In this document: one piece after another, positions 34,256 through 47,689 of the stretch | How positions within the stretch are numbered: position 1 is the first letter of the stretch | How the letters are laid out: each line of letters starts with the position of its first letter | Assembly: GCA_029851415.1 (NCBI GenBank) | Contig: CM056742.1 | Location: 88,278,748 to 88,342,747, forward strand | Origin: Eretmocerus hayati | Lineage: Eukaryota > Arthropoda > Insecta > Hymenoptera > Aphelinidae | Direction: 5' to 3' | Length of the DNA stretch: 64,000 nucleotides | Position numbers and translations under genes: made by a program | The notes under the pieces: model-generated | The model's input: only the letters and a program-made list of their open reading frames with translations | What the model was told of the DNA's origin: nothing | The model's database searches: none

Positions 34256-35732
34256 TAGGGTGACACTTATTTCCCGACTTTTCTGGATCCTTCGCGCACG
34301 TGCGGATATTTTAATTTCAAGATATAACTAAATCAATAAAATTTTTTTAAAGATTTTTAGAGGTAGCCTATATAGTGCCCATTTTGACATACATTTTCGA
34401 TTTCTTTGCAGTTTCGAGACGTTGTTCGACAAAATTCGTCAGCTTTACTTGGCAAGCACTTGGCATCCAAGTAGAATGAAGCAAACCGAGCGGAATAACA
34501 TTGATTGGGGTGGCCTTGAGAAACTTTCAACGCCCGGACCGGTTAGATTTAGTTGAATTCAAGGGTCAGAACGGGACCAGGACGGCAATAATACAGTCCT
34601 GAAATCACTTTTTATCGCAGTTTTTGAGTTCTCCTGCGCATGCATGATTTTCTACGGTTTTGATACTATTTTCAATGAATAGCCCGTGCGATTTCCTTCA
34701 AAATGACCACTGCTGAAAGTCAATTCGATGCAATGGGACCGGAGTAGTGAATCATTTTGGATGAGTTGGAGTCCAAGATGGAAATCCGTGCGAATTGGTC
34801 GAGATCACCTGCGATGATTTCGATTTCGTTTTGCGTATTTTTCTGGTTTTCCTGCGTCAAATCGACTTCGCCAAGGAGTCATTTTGAAGAAAATTGACCG
34901 AGCTATCGAAGTGAGTAAGCTACGGAGTGGTGAGTTAATGGTGAGTTATGAAAAATTGAACATCTGATAGTTTTTAATCGAATTTTCTTATTCATTTCCC
35001 ACTTTCTTGTGTTCTAAACTGTTGTGCGTAACTATATTGTTACTTACCACCCACTTAACACGCCGCAATCTACTAATTTTGATAGCCCAAACAATTTCCT
35101 TCAAAATGACCGCTTGGCGAAGTCGATTCGACGCAGGGAAACCAGAGAAATACGCTGAACAAAATTGAAAGCATCGCAGATGATCTCGACCAATTCGCAC
35201 GGATTTCCATCTTGGACTCCACCTCATCCAAAATGATTCACTACTCCAATCCCATCGCATCGAATTGACTTTCAGCAATGGTCATTTCGAAGGAAATCGC
35301 ACGGGCTATCCATTGGAAATATTATCAGAACCGTAGAGAATCACGCATGCGCAGCAGAACTCAAAAACTGCGATAAAAAGTGATTTGAGAACTGTATTTC
35401 TGCCGTTCTGGCGCCGTTCTGACCCTTGAATTCAACTAAAACTAACCGTTCCGGGCATTGAAAGTTTCCTAAGGCCATCCCAATCAATGTTATTCCGCTC
35501 GGTTTGCTTCATTCTACTTGGATTCCAAGTGCTTGATCAAATAAAGCTGACGAATTTTGTCGAAAAACGTCTCGGAACTGCAAAAAAATCGAAAATGTTT
35601 GTCAAAATGGACACGATATAGGCTACCTCTAAAAATCTGAAAAAAATCTCATTGACCTAGTTTTATCTTGAAATTGAAATATCCGCACGTGCGCGAAGGA
35701 TCCAGAAAAGTCGGGAGATAAGTGTCACCCTA
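34256..35732. mobile_element. 1.48-kb palindromic hAT-type element
   Basis: Ends TAGGGTGACACTTAT and its complement are flanked by ATGCCTTG (34248-34255) and ATGCCCTG (35733-35740), an 8-bp target duplication with one difference. Both the ends and the 8-bp duplication fit hAT elements. The arms are inverted copies nearly to the centre at about 34995. There is no transposase. Confidence 0.87.
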
Positions 35733-35740
35733 ATGCCCTG

Positions 35741-36635
35741 GGTCTGCACGGAGCTATAAGGATGAGCAGACCTGTTCAGTACTTGAAATTTTTTGGCACC
35801 GATTCTCCTTTTTAGTAAAAATCTTCCCTAGAAGATTCTCTGTCCATAGGAGTGATGAATTATCTATCAATAAAACTGATGTCTATAGCCATGCCTACCC
35901 CTCGAACACAACAAATCTCTCTATCTTCTCATACTTCTGCTCTCCCTCTGTGTAGTCGCTCTGCGTCGTTGCCAATGGTCCCATGATATTTAACATTATT
36001 GGTTGCAAAGTTCTAAAATTGATCTTTTGCTTTGAGAGTTACTCTCAAACCAGTAGATATAGGGGAATCTAATTCGAAAAACAGAGATACCCAAATCTCA
36101 TTTGAGTCTGCTTCAAGAATCATGAATGCCGAGTCACCTTTTACCACACAGCGTAAGCTCATTTATGTAAACATCTCCACTAGTAGAATGTTTAGAGATG
36201 TTTCCAAGAGAAGAAATCATTCTCGAGAACGAACTGCGTATTATTAGAATTTATTATCATTCCAGCCTTGGCTCGACCAACAAACTCGCCTTACCTAACC
36301 TCACTCCTATCCATCAATAATTATGAATATGAGTGGAACGGATTTTTCAAAGGATTGGTAATATCTGTTTGCTCACTTTCTACGCATTATTCTCACAAAT
36401 TCTTGTTCTTCAGATCATCATGAATCTTTATTCCTGATAATGATTCCAGGCGAACTCCTCTGATCGATCCATTGGAACACTCATCAATACATTATGTGCG
36501 CTTCGCTCACATATTTCACCGAGTCAGAGACAAAAAACTATCCCCAATTGATCTCTGACTGAATGGATACATCTCCGCTCAATGATTCCAATTAAAAATT
36601 CAAGGACATCATTCCCACCACCACTCCATTTTCAT
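35741..36635. other. No gene recognised
   Basis: Only short ORFs (for example 36032-36247) without recognisable motifs. Confidence 0.4.
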
Positions 36636-36940
36636 ATGTCTACGCAAACGTGAGAATGTTTCTTTTTCCTCAATCTTTTTTGTCAAGACTGATATATGTA
36701 TATGAAGACGTGACTTTTTCTCCTTTTCCTCTTCCATGACTCTCATGCATCTTACGATGCCTCAAGATGACTAGTCACTTTCTGTGATTATTCCCATAGC
36801 CTTAAGCAAAATGACGAATTTTCATAAATTCAATGCATCTATTATGTATGAGTGACATATGTTCCATATACTACTGTATTTTCGTATTTTTGCCCTCGGG
36901 CGAATAAAGGTTATCATTCATTGATTCATTCATCCATTCC
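36636..36940 (+). mobile_element. Non-LTR 3' fragment E6, E1 family, plus strand
   Basis: Matches the reverse complement of the E1 3' UTR (about 9140-9410). Shared features are GATGACTAGTCACTTTCTGTG, then TTTTTGCCCTCGGGCGAATA, AAAGGTTATCATTCATT and a degenerate ATTC tail. It is the only element of this group in the opposite orientation and it lacks a (TC)n tract. Confidence 0.85.
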
Positions 36941-38135
36941 ATTTGAATTTCCCGCGTCCTTTGAGATATTTTCGCCTGAACTTGCTGAGTATGAACGGTC
37001 TCCGTATACCTCAGGCTTTGGACAATTCAGGGGTTTTCGAGTATACATTCCGTACTGCGCGAGCGTACTCTTCATTTTGGGCATGGAGATGGCAGTCGGG
37101 TTCCGGATCGAGTAAGTTTTTCAGTGCGGGGCAACCATCATCCCCAAAATCATATATCACCCTGTCATTTAATCTAATGAAAAAACTATATCATTATTCA
37201 TGATAATTAATCTTTGAATACTTACGTGGAAGGTAGTTGCTTGACTGACCATCTTCTCCTCCCTAACAGCTTGACGAACACCTTCCTCGCACCATCCAAT
37301 ACATAGCCGAGAATTTCCTCAATTTCATCATGAAAAATCGCACCAGAGCTCCATATTAGCCCATGATGGTTGTATTCCAGCCAGCGATTACTTGATTCAT
37401 GTTCTCGAGGAAGAGCCGCCCAAGCGTACGTGGGCTGGAAGTGGTACACCGGAGGCAGAGCATTCTCTATGTCAAGGAGGATGGCCACTTTCTTGGCTAC
37501 GAAGATGTTCTTGGAGGTCTGGAAACCCTGGATGTCTACGATTTCTATCTACTCCATTTCTGTCCTGATCAAGTCGATAACTGAGGAGCCCAGATCCGGC
37601 CAGTCCTTTTATATGGTTTTCTCTTTCTCCGTTTGATCTCTCCCCCACTCCGATCTCCACCAATCAGAGCTTTCTCCTCTCCAGAGAGCGTGTTCTAACC
37701 TGCCCCAGCCAATCAGCATCATTGCGGCGTCGGGACCTCAAATACTGTGCGTGAGGTGTTGAAAATGACCTCCAGATGGCGTCAGATCATTTGAATCCTC
37801 AAGAGGACGATGGGTCCGCAGTTACGAGTCAGAATGAGTCAGTATCATGTATCATACTTCTCGGAATCGCCACCACGTGGAGTCTGGTAATCCACAAATG
37901 AATCGTTCACCCGAAGTGTTAGCTTGGACCCAGTGTAGTTTGCAACTCTACCTTAAGGTGGCGTTTGGTAATATGCAAGTGGAGTGTATCCTTCAGGTTC
38001 CATATCCGGCTGCCTGGGATGCAGAAATCATTCTCCAACGCAAGGGTAAATCGTTGCGATTCCGAAAGGGATGAGTTTGGATATTCAGTCGTTATGATTC
38101 CGAAAGGAATGACAATATATATATATATATATAAA
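36941..38135. other. No gene recognised
   Basis: ORFs of 60-90 codons overlap on both strands near 37222-37660 without a recognisable domain. GATTCCGAAAGG-ATGA is duplicated near 38057 and 38096 next to a (TA)n run. Confidence 0.4.
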
Positions 38136-38224
38136 CGTGACCACGATATTTCTGACAAAACATACATGCACAAGCGCAGGGCATGGGAATAAGCTCCAAA
38201 TTTCGCCAGAAATATCGTGGTCAC
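38136..38224. repeat. ~90-bp inverted repeat between TA runs
   Basis: GTGACCACGATATTTCTG at 38136 and its complement at about 38207-38224 flank a ~53-bp loop. TA-rich runs lie on both sides. Confidence 0.85.
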
Positions 38225-38483
38225 ATGGTATATATATTAGGGTTGCACTTATATACAAATCTTCTTTTACACTCACTGGCATCCCCTAGATCGTTTGTGA
38301 ATGGCAAAAAAATAAGATTGCAACCATGCCGGGTCCCGGAAGAGGGAATTAAGCCGTGCCGCAAAGAGCAAACATTCTTTTGAATAGAGCCAAGAATTTT
38401 CTCCTTGCCTTTTCTCGCTCGGCGTGGTTATACAACTTTGGGTGACACCCAAGGAGCTAGAAACATACTTTAAACTATCCCTA

Positions 38484-39960
38484 TTAGCAGTGAACGTTGC
38501 TACAACGTTGCAGCAACGTTGCTCTGCAACCTTTGCAACCAAGTCTGTAACTTGCAGGGACGTTGCCAAAACGTTGCACCAACAGCTTGATGTCCGCGCA
38601 GGATGGTTGCTGCAACAAAAATTGCAACGAAGAAGAAGTTAGGTAAGCAATTAGGTTGCTAGTCGGGTACAGAAAAGTTGCAAAATGGTTGCAGCAACGT
38701 TGCTGCAACCTTTTCTTTGGCTATCTTCCGATTTGGAGGCTGAGTTTGGTTGCAACTTTCATCCCAGCAACGTTGTTGCAACGTTTCCACAACCACTCAT
38801 GCAACGTTGCAAGAAAACGTCACAGGATAAGTTGCAGAGACGTTGCCAAAACGTTGCTGCAACTTTTTTCGCAACCAACCTCGAGATCCCCGGGAAAAGG
38901 TTGCAGTGAAACGTTGCCACAACGTTTTGACAACCACCTGTGCTACTTTACCGAGAAAAACTCGAGTTAATGTTGCATGAAGACGTTGCAAAGACGTCGC
39001 CAAAACGTTGCTGCAACTTTTTTCGCAACCAAACCTCGAGATCCACGGGAAAAGGTTGCACTGAAACGTTGCCACAACGTTTTGACAACCAACTGTGCTA
39101 CTTTGCCGAGAAAAACTCGAGTTAATGTTGCATGAAGACGTTGCAAAGACGTTGCCAAAACGTTGCTGCAACTTTTTTCGCAACCAAACCTCGAGATCCA
39201 CGAGAAAAGGTTGCACTGAAACGTTGCCACAACGTTTTGACAACCAACTGTACTACTTTGCCGAGAAAAACTCGAGTTAATGTTGCATGAAGACGTTGCA
39301 AAGACGTCGCCAAAACGTTGCTGCAACTTTTTTCGCAACCAAACCTCGAGATCCACGGGAAAAGGTTGCACTGAAACGTTGCCACAACGTTTGTACAACC
39401 TAGTGTGCTACATGACCGACCGGAACTCGAGTGAACTTTACATGAGAATGTTGCAAAGACGTTGCAGAGACGTTGCTGTATCTTCTTTTGCAACCAAACC
39501 TCGAGTTCCACAGGCAAAGATTGCTCTGAAACGTTGCCACTACGTTCTGACAACTAACTGCGCTACGTTGCCGGGAAAAACCTGAGTTGACGTTGCATGG
39601 AGACGTTGCACGGGCATTGCGAAGACGTTGCTGCGACTCCTTTTGCAACCGAACTTCGTAGTCCACCAGACAAAGTTGCACTGAAATAATACCGCAATGT
39701 TTCTACAAACTACTTTGCTACGTTGACGAGAGGAAGTCGAGTAATGTTGCATGAAGAAGTTTCACGGGCGTTGCAAAGACGTTGCTGCGACTTCTTCTGC
39801 AACCAAACCTCCAATCTCACGGAAGGAGGTTGTACTGAAACGTTGCCGCAACTTTCGTACAACCTACTGTGCTACGTTGCAGATGAGTACGTGAGAATTT
39901 TCATGACACAGTCGTTGTATCGACGCCGGTGTAACTGATATTTCAACGCAATTTCGGAAG
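38484..39960 (+). repeat. 155-bp GTTGC-rich satellite, ~7 units
   Basis: AACCTCGAG-type landmarks recur at about 38877, 39032, 39187, 39342 and 39497, with weaker units to 39880, at an exact 155-bp period. Each unit contains several CGTTGC/GTTGCAAC motifs. Outer and inner units are degenerate; central units are nearly identical. The ~143-codon ORFs here are repeat artefacts. Confidence 0.93.
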
Positions 39961-40873
39961 CTACTGAGGAAGGTTGCGGGAATGTTGCAGAAATGTTACC
40001 ACATTATCATGTATTGTGCGAAGGAGCGTGGAGGTTAGAGGGAACGTTTCATAGAGAGTTGTTAAGACGTTGCTAAGACCTTGCCTCAGCTCTTATCGGA
40101 AACCAATCCCTAAACTTATGAAAAAATGTTCATGAGATGGCTGTTCAATGTTTCCACCACTCATTATTCAGATAAGTGCGAGAATTTGGAGGCACGGTTA
40201 CGAAAATGATGAGTTTATTAAATTATACGAGGTAAGCTGAGGCCTTGATGTGGAAAATTTACTCTCTCGGAAGTCATGTGTCGGTAGAACCATGGAACAG
40301 AATACCTATGCACCCCATCGCGTTGCGATCTCTAGCCGCGGATCCTTGTATTCAGACAACTTTCGACGAAAGCGAAAAAATGAAGGAAGCAGTATAGCCA
40401 TCGCAAATTCCTCATTCATAACATGTCTGAACGATCAAATGTAGAATGTCGATTTGCTCTGACACTCGTAATCATAACGAGGTCGAGCAGTGTAACCCAT
40501 TGCAATTATTCGAGCTTGGAAATCCATAAGTGATAATGATGCAATCAGGGAGCCCGAAATTTGGATTGCATTGTAACAAAGCTGTCTCGACACTATGCTC
40601 CTTTGAATAGTTGATAAATTCCACATAAGAATATGTGGCTTTAAAACTCATTTCAATGGAAATTTCAAGGGAAAATCCATTGTTCGATTCCACCTGAATC
40701 TTTCATTGATAGATCTTGTTGCCGCCAATTGAAGTTCTTATAGATGGGTTCCACGTGAAAGCGACCTACGGAAAGGGGTCATCTCTCAGATTTTTTTCTA
40801 ACCTTCTTTATTCGATTCTATGGCCCAGAATAGGAACTTTTGAACACCTATGGGGTCCAAAAAAAATGTCATG

Positions 40874-41785
40874 CCTCCGGTGCACGCATATCCGTGAAAA
40901 AAGCCGGAATTCATCGTGTCAAAAATGGTGCTTTTTCATTCAGTAAAATGCAAAAATCTCGAGTTCTTCGATAGCTATCGACTCGCGGGTTGCGGCATCT
41001 GGGAGGTCATCAAAAAACCTATCGGAAACGTTATCGAAAGAATATTCTTGGCGAGTAATGGGCCTCCTAGAGCTAAAAAAGTGTTTTTCACTAAAACGTT
41101 AATTTCTCAAAAAGCCGACTTGTGTTTTATTTAAAAATCACATAATCGATGTAAAATTTTGCGTTTCTCCAGAGAAAATTGGTTTTAGAGTGTACCTACG
41201 CGATCCCATCAACTTACAAGCCATTGTTTAAAATTCAATTTTTTTCGGTATTGGAAAAGTTTCATTTTCTGCGCATGCGCACAAATTTTGACTTTCGGGA
41301 CTATTTTTAATGGAGAGCTGACGTAATTTCCATTCAAATGACCCCTCGCAAAAGTCAATTTGAGGGGTGTCATTTTCTGCGCAAGCGCAGAAAATGACAC
41401 TTTTCCAATACTGACAAAAATTGAATTTCAAACAATGGCTTATAAGTTGATGGGATCGCGTAGGTACACTCTAAAACCAATTTTTTCTGAAAGAACGCAA
41501 AATCTTACATCGATTATGTGATTTTCAAAGAAAATAAAAAATGGCTTTTTGGGAAATTAACATTTCAGTGAAAAACACCTTTTTAGCTCTGGGAGGCCAA
41601 TTACTCGCCAAAAATATTTTTGCGATAGCGTTTCCAATAGGTTTTTTGATGACCTTCCAGATGCCGCAACTTGCGAGTCGATATATATCGAAGAACTCGA
41701 GATTTTTGCATTTTACCGAATAAAAAAGCACCATTTTTGACACGATGAATTTAGGCTTTTTTCACGGATATGTGTGGACCGGAGG
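40874..41785. mobile_element. 912-bp foldback element, left-arm copy
   Basis: CCTCCGGTGCACGCATATCC at the left end is inverted at the right end (GGATATGTGTGGACCGGAGG). The arms pair almost throughout around a centre near 41330 that contains TGCGCATGCGCA-like sequence. No clear target duplication. Confidence 0.82.
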
Positions 41786-41923
41786 GGTAAAATTTTTTCG
41801 CCTCAACCATCACAGTTTCACGATGATCTCTTTTCAGCACCTTCCCGTTTCTCAAGATGGCATATAAGACGGCAGTCTGTAGGCTAACTATAGGGTATGG
41901 CCTACCAGGGCACTACTCTACAT

Positions 41924-42548
41924 TAGGGTGGGCAGAAAAATGACTTTTTTCGAGAATCGATACAGGCTAGTGCGCAAAAGTAAGGTTTCTATATGTAGAT
42001 GTGAAAGAACTTCTGCTGGGCGCTGAGAAATGATATTTTAGGTTCCAGCAAGAACGATGAAGTTTTCATCAAAATTAAGACGGGTTTAAGTGGGAATGCG
42101 CCTAATTTGACACTTTTTTCTTGCTAACTTTGCTTGCATTCCTGGCGCATCCGAAGATTTTTCAACATACTTTAGCTCATTTTGAAGCTTGTTCCAAAAC
42201 CTTCAAAATGAGCTCAATTTCGACTAATCCGAGCCAATCTATCTCAACTTTCCCAGAAAGTGATCGTTATTAAAAATCCCAAAAATAGGGCGATTCTCCC
42301 TTCAAACTTTGCTTGTATTTCTGGCGCATCTGAACATTTTTCAACGTCCTTTAGCTCATTTTGAAGCTTGTTCCAAAACCTACAAAATGAGCCAAAGTAC
42401 GTCCGATTTCGACTAGCCCGAGCCAATCTATCTCAATTTTTCTGAAAAGTGATGAGTTTTGAAAAATCCGAAAATAAGCGACTTCCCCCTCCCGCCTCAC
42501 TCCTTTCAAAACTCGGAATGGGAAAGTTGAGATAGATTAGCTCGGGTT
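41924..42548. mobile_element. Truncated copy of the TAGGGTGGGC hAT-type element
   Basis: Starts TAGGGTGGGCAGAAAAATGA, preceded by CTCTACAT (41916-41923), the complement of the target duplication of the complete copy. It matches that copy for ~620 bp and breaks off after AGCTCGGGTT. Confidence 0.88.
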
Positions 42549-43235
42549 GAATGAAAATGTTCTTAACGCTTTATTGCGACCTGTGAATTCAACTTAAGAA
42601 TGATCATGTTGCATGCTTTCAATATTACGTTTTTGAAGTTCCAGAATGTTAAATCAAATTCCTTTTTGAATGTGGCACCCCAATGTCTTTTTGCATTGTG
42701 CTCCAGAGGTGAGCTCAAGGGTATGCTTGATTTCATAACAGTATCTCAAGGGTACATCGCAAACCAAATTTGATGGTATGGAATCATAGAATTTTAGAAA
42801 ATCAATGTCGGAAAGATACAGTTCAACATTTACTATGCATTCTCGTATCGAATCTCTCCACTCTGAAGATCATACACGTCATTGTTATCGACAAGAAAGC
42901 CGTTCTGATAGATTTTCTAGACTGAATTGAGTGAAATAACGGATCCACGGAATGCAACATGGGGCATAGCGCAGATGTTTAAAGGAAATTTTTCGATTGG
43001 AAAAAGTTGGAGATGATTCTGACACATTCTAAGCTGCTCCACACGAATCTAGACGCAGATCCTCGTTTTTTCCTGGCGTTTTCTAGTTATGACCAGATTT
43101 ATGTGCTACTATAACTCTTACAAATGAGTTTTTGCGATTTAGAGGAGAATTAAGGTCTTTGACAGGGGAATTGAGTGCAATCGTTCATGTCATCAAATTT
43201 CACGTCAAAAGCGTATTTTTTAGAAAATGTTTATA
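42549..43235. other. No gene recognised
   Basis: First part of the interior of the giant structure; no ORF over 60 codons with recognisable content. Confidence 0.4.
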
Positions 43236-43507
43236 TCCCTAAGGGTGATATGACAGACAACCTGCGACATGAATTTCACCCCACGACATCGCACGACATG
43301 GCCAGAGATGACTGGCGATTCATTGGGGTGAGCACAATCATCGGTGGATTTAATAGAACAACTCATGGGTGATGAAAATGAATGAGATCCATCGCCGGTT
43401 TAGCTCGCCAAAATAAATCGCGAGTCGAGTCGGGCCATATCGTGCGATGTTGTGGCGTGAGAGTCGCATCTTGGCGTTTTGTCTGTCATCATTCTAAGGA
43501 AGCTAGA
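43236..43507. repeat. ~100-bp inverted repeat
   Basis: ATGACAGACAACC...ACGACATCGCACGACATGGC (43250-43312) returns inverted at about 43433-43490 (GCCATATCGTGCGATGTTGT). The loop contains the 43340-43405 segment. Confidence 0.75.
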
Positions 43508-44469
43508 AAAAACCCTACGAAAGTTGGAATCCTCCAGCAGGGATATTTTCATCCTGGTGGAGAATAGTGGCAGAATAAGTCGACCTTGAGGACGCACTTA
43601 TTTGTAGAAACTCTGGGGAACAGAGTATTATAGGAATAATCAATTCTATGAAATAGAGAGGGAACTCAAACGAGAGACCGCACCCTTCGTGCTCCGCATC
43701 ATCATATCGTCGGCTCATACGAATAACTCAACGTTTAGAGATCCCTACAAAGACTAGCACATTTACATTTCGTCACTGTAGCTAAGATTCTGATGGTTTG
43801 CTGTTTTCACACTTATACATGCATGTTTCGCCTATCATTCAACATTGGCGATACGTGCTAGTCTTCGGGTGAAAGTTCAGAAGTTGAGTTCTTCGCTGAA
43901 GCGACGGAATGTGCTTGTCTTTGCTTTGTTAAGAGAGGTGGAATTGACAAGTTTTTCATGCGGTCGTCGATATCATTCATGTGTAATTTTAGTAATTTTC
44001 TTAGTGGGCTCTGGTTTTCTTTTCATGTCTGGCTCGTAGCGATGTTACAAAATTCCCAAACTCTTGTTCCTGACGTAAAATTTTACATACAATCCAATCC
44101 CGTTCTTAGCCTCGCCTTATGTAGTCACTATCGTAGTCCAAGATATAAATATCTCAACTGGAAAACGTGAGTTCGTCCACGGTCCTCTCTAACCCTTTAA
44201 AACAAATTTCCCCGAAGAATACATTTTTGGCATCGAGTTTGATATCAAAGAAATTTCGACCGCTGCTTTGTTGTAAAAGGTGTCAAGCGCCTCTCCAACG
44301 CGAAAACTCATATCGAGGTATTTTTTAAACCCAGGAATATGGTCGTAATTCGAAAATGGACGAAGAAAATTGCTGTTCAGAGTTCGGATCCGAATTCAGC
44401 AACTCAAAGTATTTCGGAACCAATTTTCAAATGTTCTGGTCAGAAATAATTAGCCAACGTCCAGCAGCG
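43508..44469. other. No gene recognised
   Basis: Short ORFs only; nothing in this stretch has a clear inverted or direct partner that I could find. Confidence 0.35.
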
Positions 44470-45062
44470 TTGTTGTGAAGAACAAAGTTTTCGATACGAT
44501 GAGACGCGTATGAGTCATTCTTTTTTATATCGCCAGATTTTGGGTCGCAGGTCAAGAATTCTTATTGTTACTGTGGGTACATGTTGTTACAGTTTTTGAG
44601 CCCCGAAAGCCATCCTTGCGAGTTTGGCGTCCTATTTTCGTATCGAAAATTCATGAAAACTTCATTTCTCGAATTTTTGATTGATTCTCACTAGTACAGA
44701 ACCCGATAAATAGATTATCCAAAACACATTTCGACGTGAAAAAAATGGAATTTACGAAATAAAGACTTTCCGGTCGATTAGAGGCGAATGTAACCTCGAA
44801 AGATCGATTTCACTCAGAAAAAGTTGGTTTTCGGACCTTAGGCCCTAATATGTCTCAAATTTGACATTTTTATCCAATTTCTCGTCGAATTCTACGTCGA
44901 AAACCGTATTGAAGAATTGGGCTAAGGATGGGTTTGGCCACCATAATAATAACTTGAGTAGCAGGATCATAAAAATAGCGCTAAATTGTTCGGTTTGGGG
45001 GAGACACATTACACTGGACACGGAAACATTGAGCCAGAAATAGCGCATTTTGGTCCGTGCGC

Positions 45063-46097
45063 TGGGGGGGGGGGTGTCTGAGTAGGCGACTGGTGTTCCA
45101 GGAGGTTGGAAGGTGTATTTCTATGTCTTTTGAGGCGCTGAATCGAATGAACGAAATCGACAGTCTGTAAAACCCGGCGGTTTGTTGTTATGAATGATTT
45201 CAGTGCAAATTTATGATTTTTTGCAAAAAAACTTCCAGGAGAACCCAAGTCTAGAGCGGGAAAAGCGTGAAAACCATTCCGCGCGCTTATACATGGGCTC
45301 ATATGGGGCGTCCGAAGCAGCTCTACTAAACTCGCTGTGACTCCGACAGTTGTCAATCTATCGCATGTCGACCTAGTGCATCTTGAAGAGCATGAAATTC
45401 CCTTCAAAATGGTGCAGGCCTGATTTCGATGAATTCAAACCCCTTCAAGTGTGGAGCGAGAGGAAGAGAGAAAATACAGATTTTGAGGCTAAAATCGCGT
45501 TGCAGCGCTGCGACTCGGCCGCTCTCGTATTATCGCCGCGTGCTGGCAGTTTTGCTGCGGGAATAGCGTTTTGACACACTTATTTCTCATTCTTCCACTC
45601 TCCGTCGAATTCGTTCACATTCGTCCACTTCCAGTCGAATGGGTTTGAGTTTGACGAAATCACGCCTGCACCACTTTGAAGGGAATTTCATGTTCTTCAA
45701 GATGCACGAGGTCGACAAGCGATAGATTGACAACTGTCAGAATCAGCGAGTTTAGTAGCGCTGCATCGGCCGCCCCATATAAGCCCATAAGCGCGCGGAA
45801 CGGTTTTCAAGCATTTCCCGCTCTAGGTTTGGGTTTTCCGAGAAACTTGCGAGGATCATTTTTGTAGGAAATCTTATGTTCTACAACTTCGATCCTCTAT
45901 ACTTTTTCGTTAAAATCCATATCTTCCAAGTTTTTTGCAAAAAATCATAATTGCGCCCTAATAGTTGTTAATATCAAAGAACCGCTGGATTTTACGGGAT
46001 GTCGACTTTGTGCATTCGATTCAGCGCCTCAAAATACATGGGACTACACCCTCAAACCGCCTGGAACACGAGTCACCTACTCAGACACCCCCCTTCA
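45063..46097. mobile_element. ~1.03-kb foldback element
   Basis: The left end, poly-G followed by TGTCTGAGTAGG, is mirrored by CCTACTCAGACACCCCCC at the right. The arms include AAATTCCCTTCAAA near 45400 and its complement near 45680. The inverted ~130- and ~63-codon ORFs (45009-45407, 45676-45867) are mirror images of the same repeat, not genes. Confidence 0.82.
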
Positions 46098-47689
46098 AAA
46101 AAAATGCAAGACCCCAATTTGCGAGACTTTTCCTCTTTATCCTGATCTGCATCGAGTCTTGATCTGAGTCTGCCTGAATGTGCCAGACTTTTCGCGGTAC
46201 AATCGAAAGTCTCGCAGTCTGGTAAGCCAGACTTTCCCCGAGACTCGTAAGAAGACAACTTGTGCCAGACTTTTTACGAGACGTTTTTTTTACACGGGCG
46301 TATACACATGTATTATTCTGATAAGGAATGCTCGGTCCGTTCCTGAGGTAAGCTCAAGCTTCCTCGTTGTGAGTCAAATTTGCAGGTTTCTGGTCTCACG
46401 TGCTTCTAAACTTATATGGATATGAGCAGTTCTGCGAAAACTTGCTCCCAATGTGTCTCGGCTTATTGCGGAGTCTATGCGCTCTCAATAGGTTGTGCAA
46501 AACATATTTCTCGTGAATTTTTTGCGATCTTTTTTAGTTAGAAGTCAGAATTGACTGAGCTTGCAGTTTCTGAGTCGAAAATTGTGAATTAGGGGTCAAA
46601 ATATCATTTCCGTGGCATGTACGCACCCCTAAATCCGGCATTCGAGTGCACGGTGCAACAATACATGGCTTCCGAACGACTCCGCCGCAATAAGACACCA
46701 AATTTGGATATATCTTGAACATGATCTCACATTTTTAGGAACGCAACTACCTCGTTTACACACCTAACGCTAAGTGTACATTGTGTCTCCGGATTTGCGC
46801 CAAAATTCTTGTTTTGTCAAGATGCGCTGCGTGAGAGCGTCTATCTACTTGGAAGCACCCGCTCGTAGGCACATTTTGATTCTTCCACTTCAAACTATCG
46901 AACGGCTGCGGCCTGAACATCGTTTGCTTCACTTCCGAGAATTGACGGGATGTTTTTCTCCGAAAAAACGCGGTAAATAAGAGTGTCATTCCTGAGGACA
47001 TCTCGGAACACGGCCAAAACATGGATAATCCAACTTCTCGTTCGAATTTCTGTAGATAATTGGTTTAAAACAGACTTTGCTGAGCGGAATAAGCGATTCT
47101 TCAACTCCCCGATCCGTATTCACTGATTAAAGATGAAATGTCACTTCCGTGGCGAAATCGCAATCTCGAGCTGAGCTCTTATAGGATTTAACTCGTAAAA
47201 ATTTTTCTCAACTTCCAATACTTTTTAGTTTTGATCCTTGATCTAGATGAGATTAGTGGTGGAAGAATACACCTTACGAGCCCAGAAGTTTGCTTCTGCC
47301 TCTTTGCCATGTTTGTGTCTCATTGGAGAAAGTTCCCGCGGAACTTCTCATGTACCTTTTGCAACCAGACCAAGATGGTACATTTAATGCTGAGTGTTAT
47401 TATTCAATTGCTTCCGCAGATATAGCGATGGCAGTGCCTACACGAGCTTAGGATGAGAAACGATGTAAACTTGGATGATCACATCTTCATGGTATATTGA
47501 AGTAAGTTCCGTAACACGAACTAGGCGAAGCCGACGCGAGAGCCGACGTCCAACAAGGTCTTCGTGAAGCAAAGTTTTTGGCACGAGACTCAATATATGC
47601 TGCTTTTTACGATGAGACGCGCAAACTGCGTGTTTCCAGCGCTTCCTCGCTGTGGAAACACGCAGTTCGCGCATCGTCGAGTCGTATAG
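46098..47689. other. No gene recognised
   Basis: GCCAGACTTTT-type phrases repeat at 46120-46290. TACGATGAGACGCG occurs near 44496 and again near 47608 in direct orientation. No supported ORF. Confidence 0.4.

Larger units (their letters stand above)
38238..42548. repeat. Left arm of the giant inverted structure
   Basis: From outside in: terminal ~245 bp, GTTGC-rich array, a ~900-bp unique part, the 912-bp foldback 40874-41785, and 618 bp of a hAT-type element (41924-42548) that stops inside it. The order is mirrored in the right arm. Confidence 0.85.

Noticed and set aside
38797..39681. Series of ~143-codon and 61-codon ORFs with Cys/Asn/Val-rich near-identical proteins (also 54672-56087)
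   Set aside because: They are translations of the 155-bp satellite in rotating frames; every start is 155 bp from the previous one, on both strands and in both arms.
38484..39960. CRISPR-like array
   Set aside because: Repeats are contiguous 155-bp satellite units without unique spacers, in a eukaryotic context.
45009..45867. Paired genes encoding MKGISCSSRCTRST-type proteins on opposite strands
   Set aside because: They are mirror images in the arms of the 45063-46097 foldback element and lack other coding evidence.
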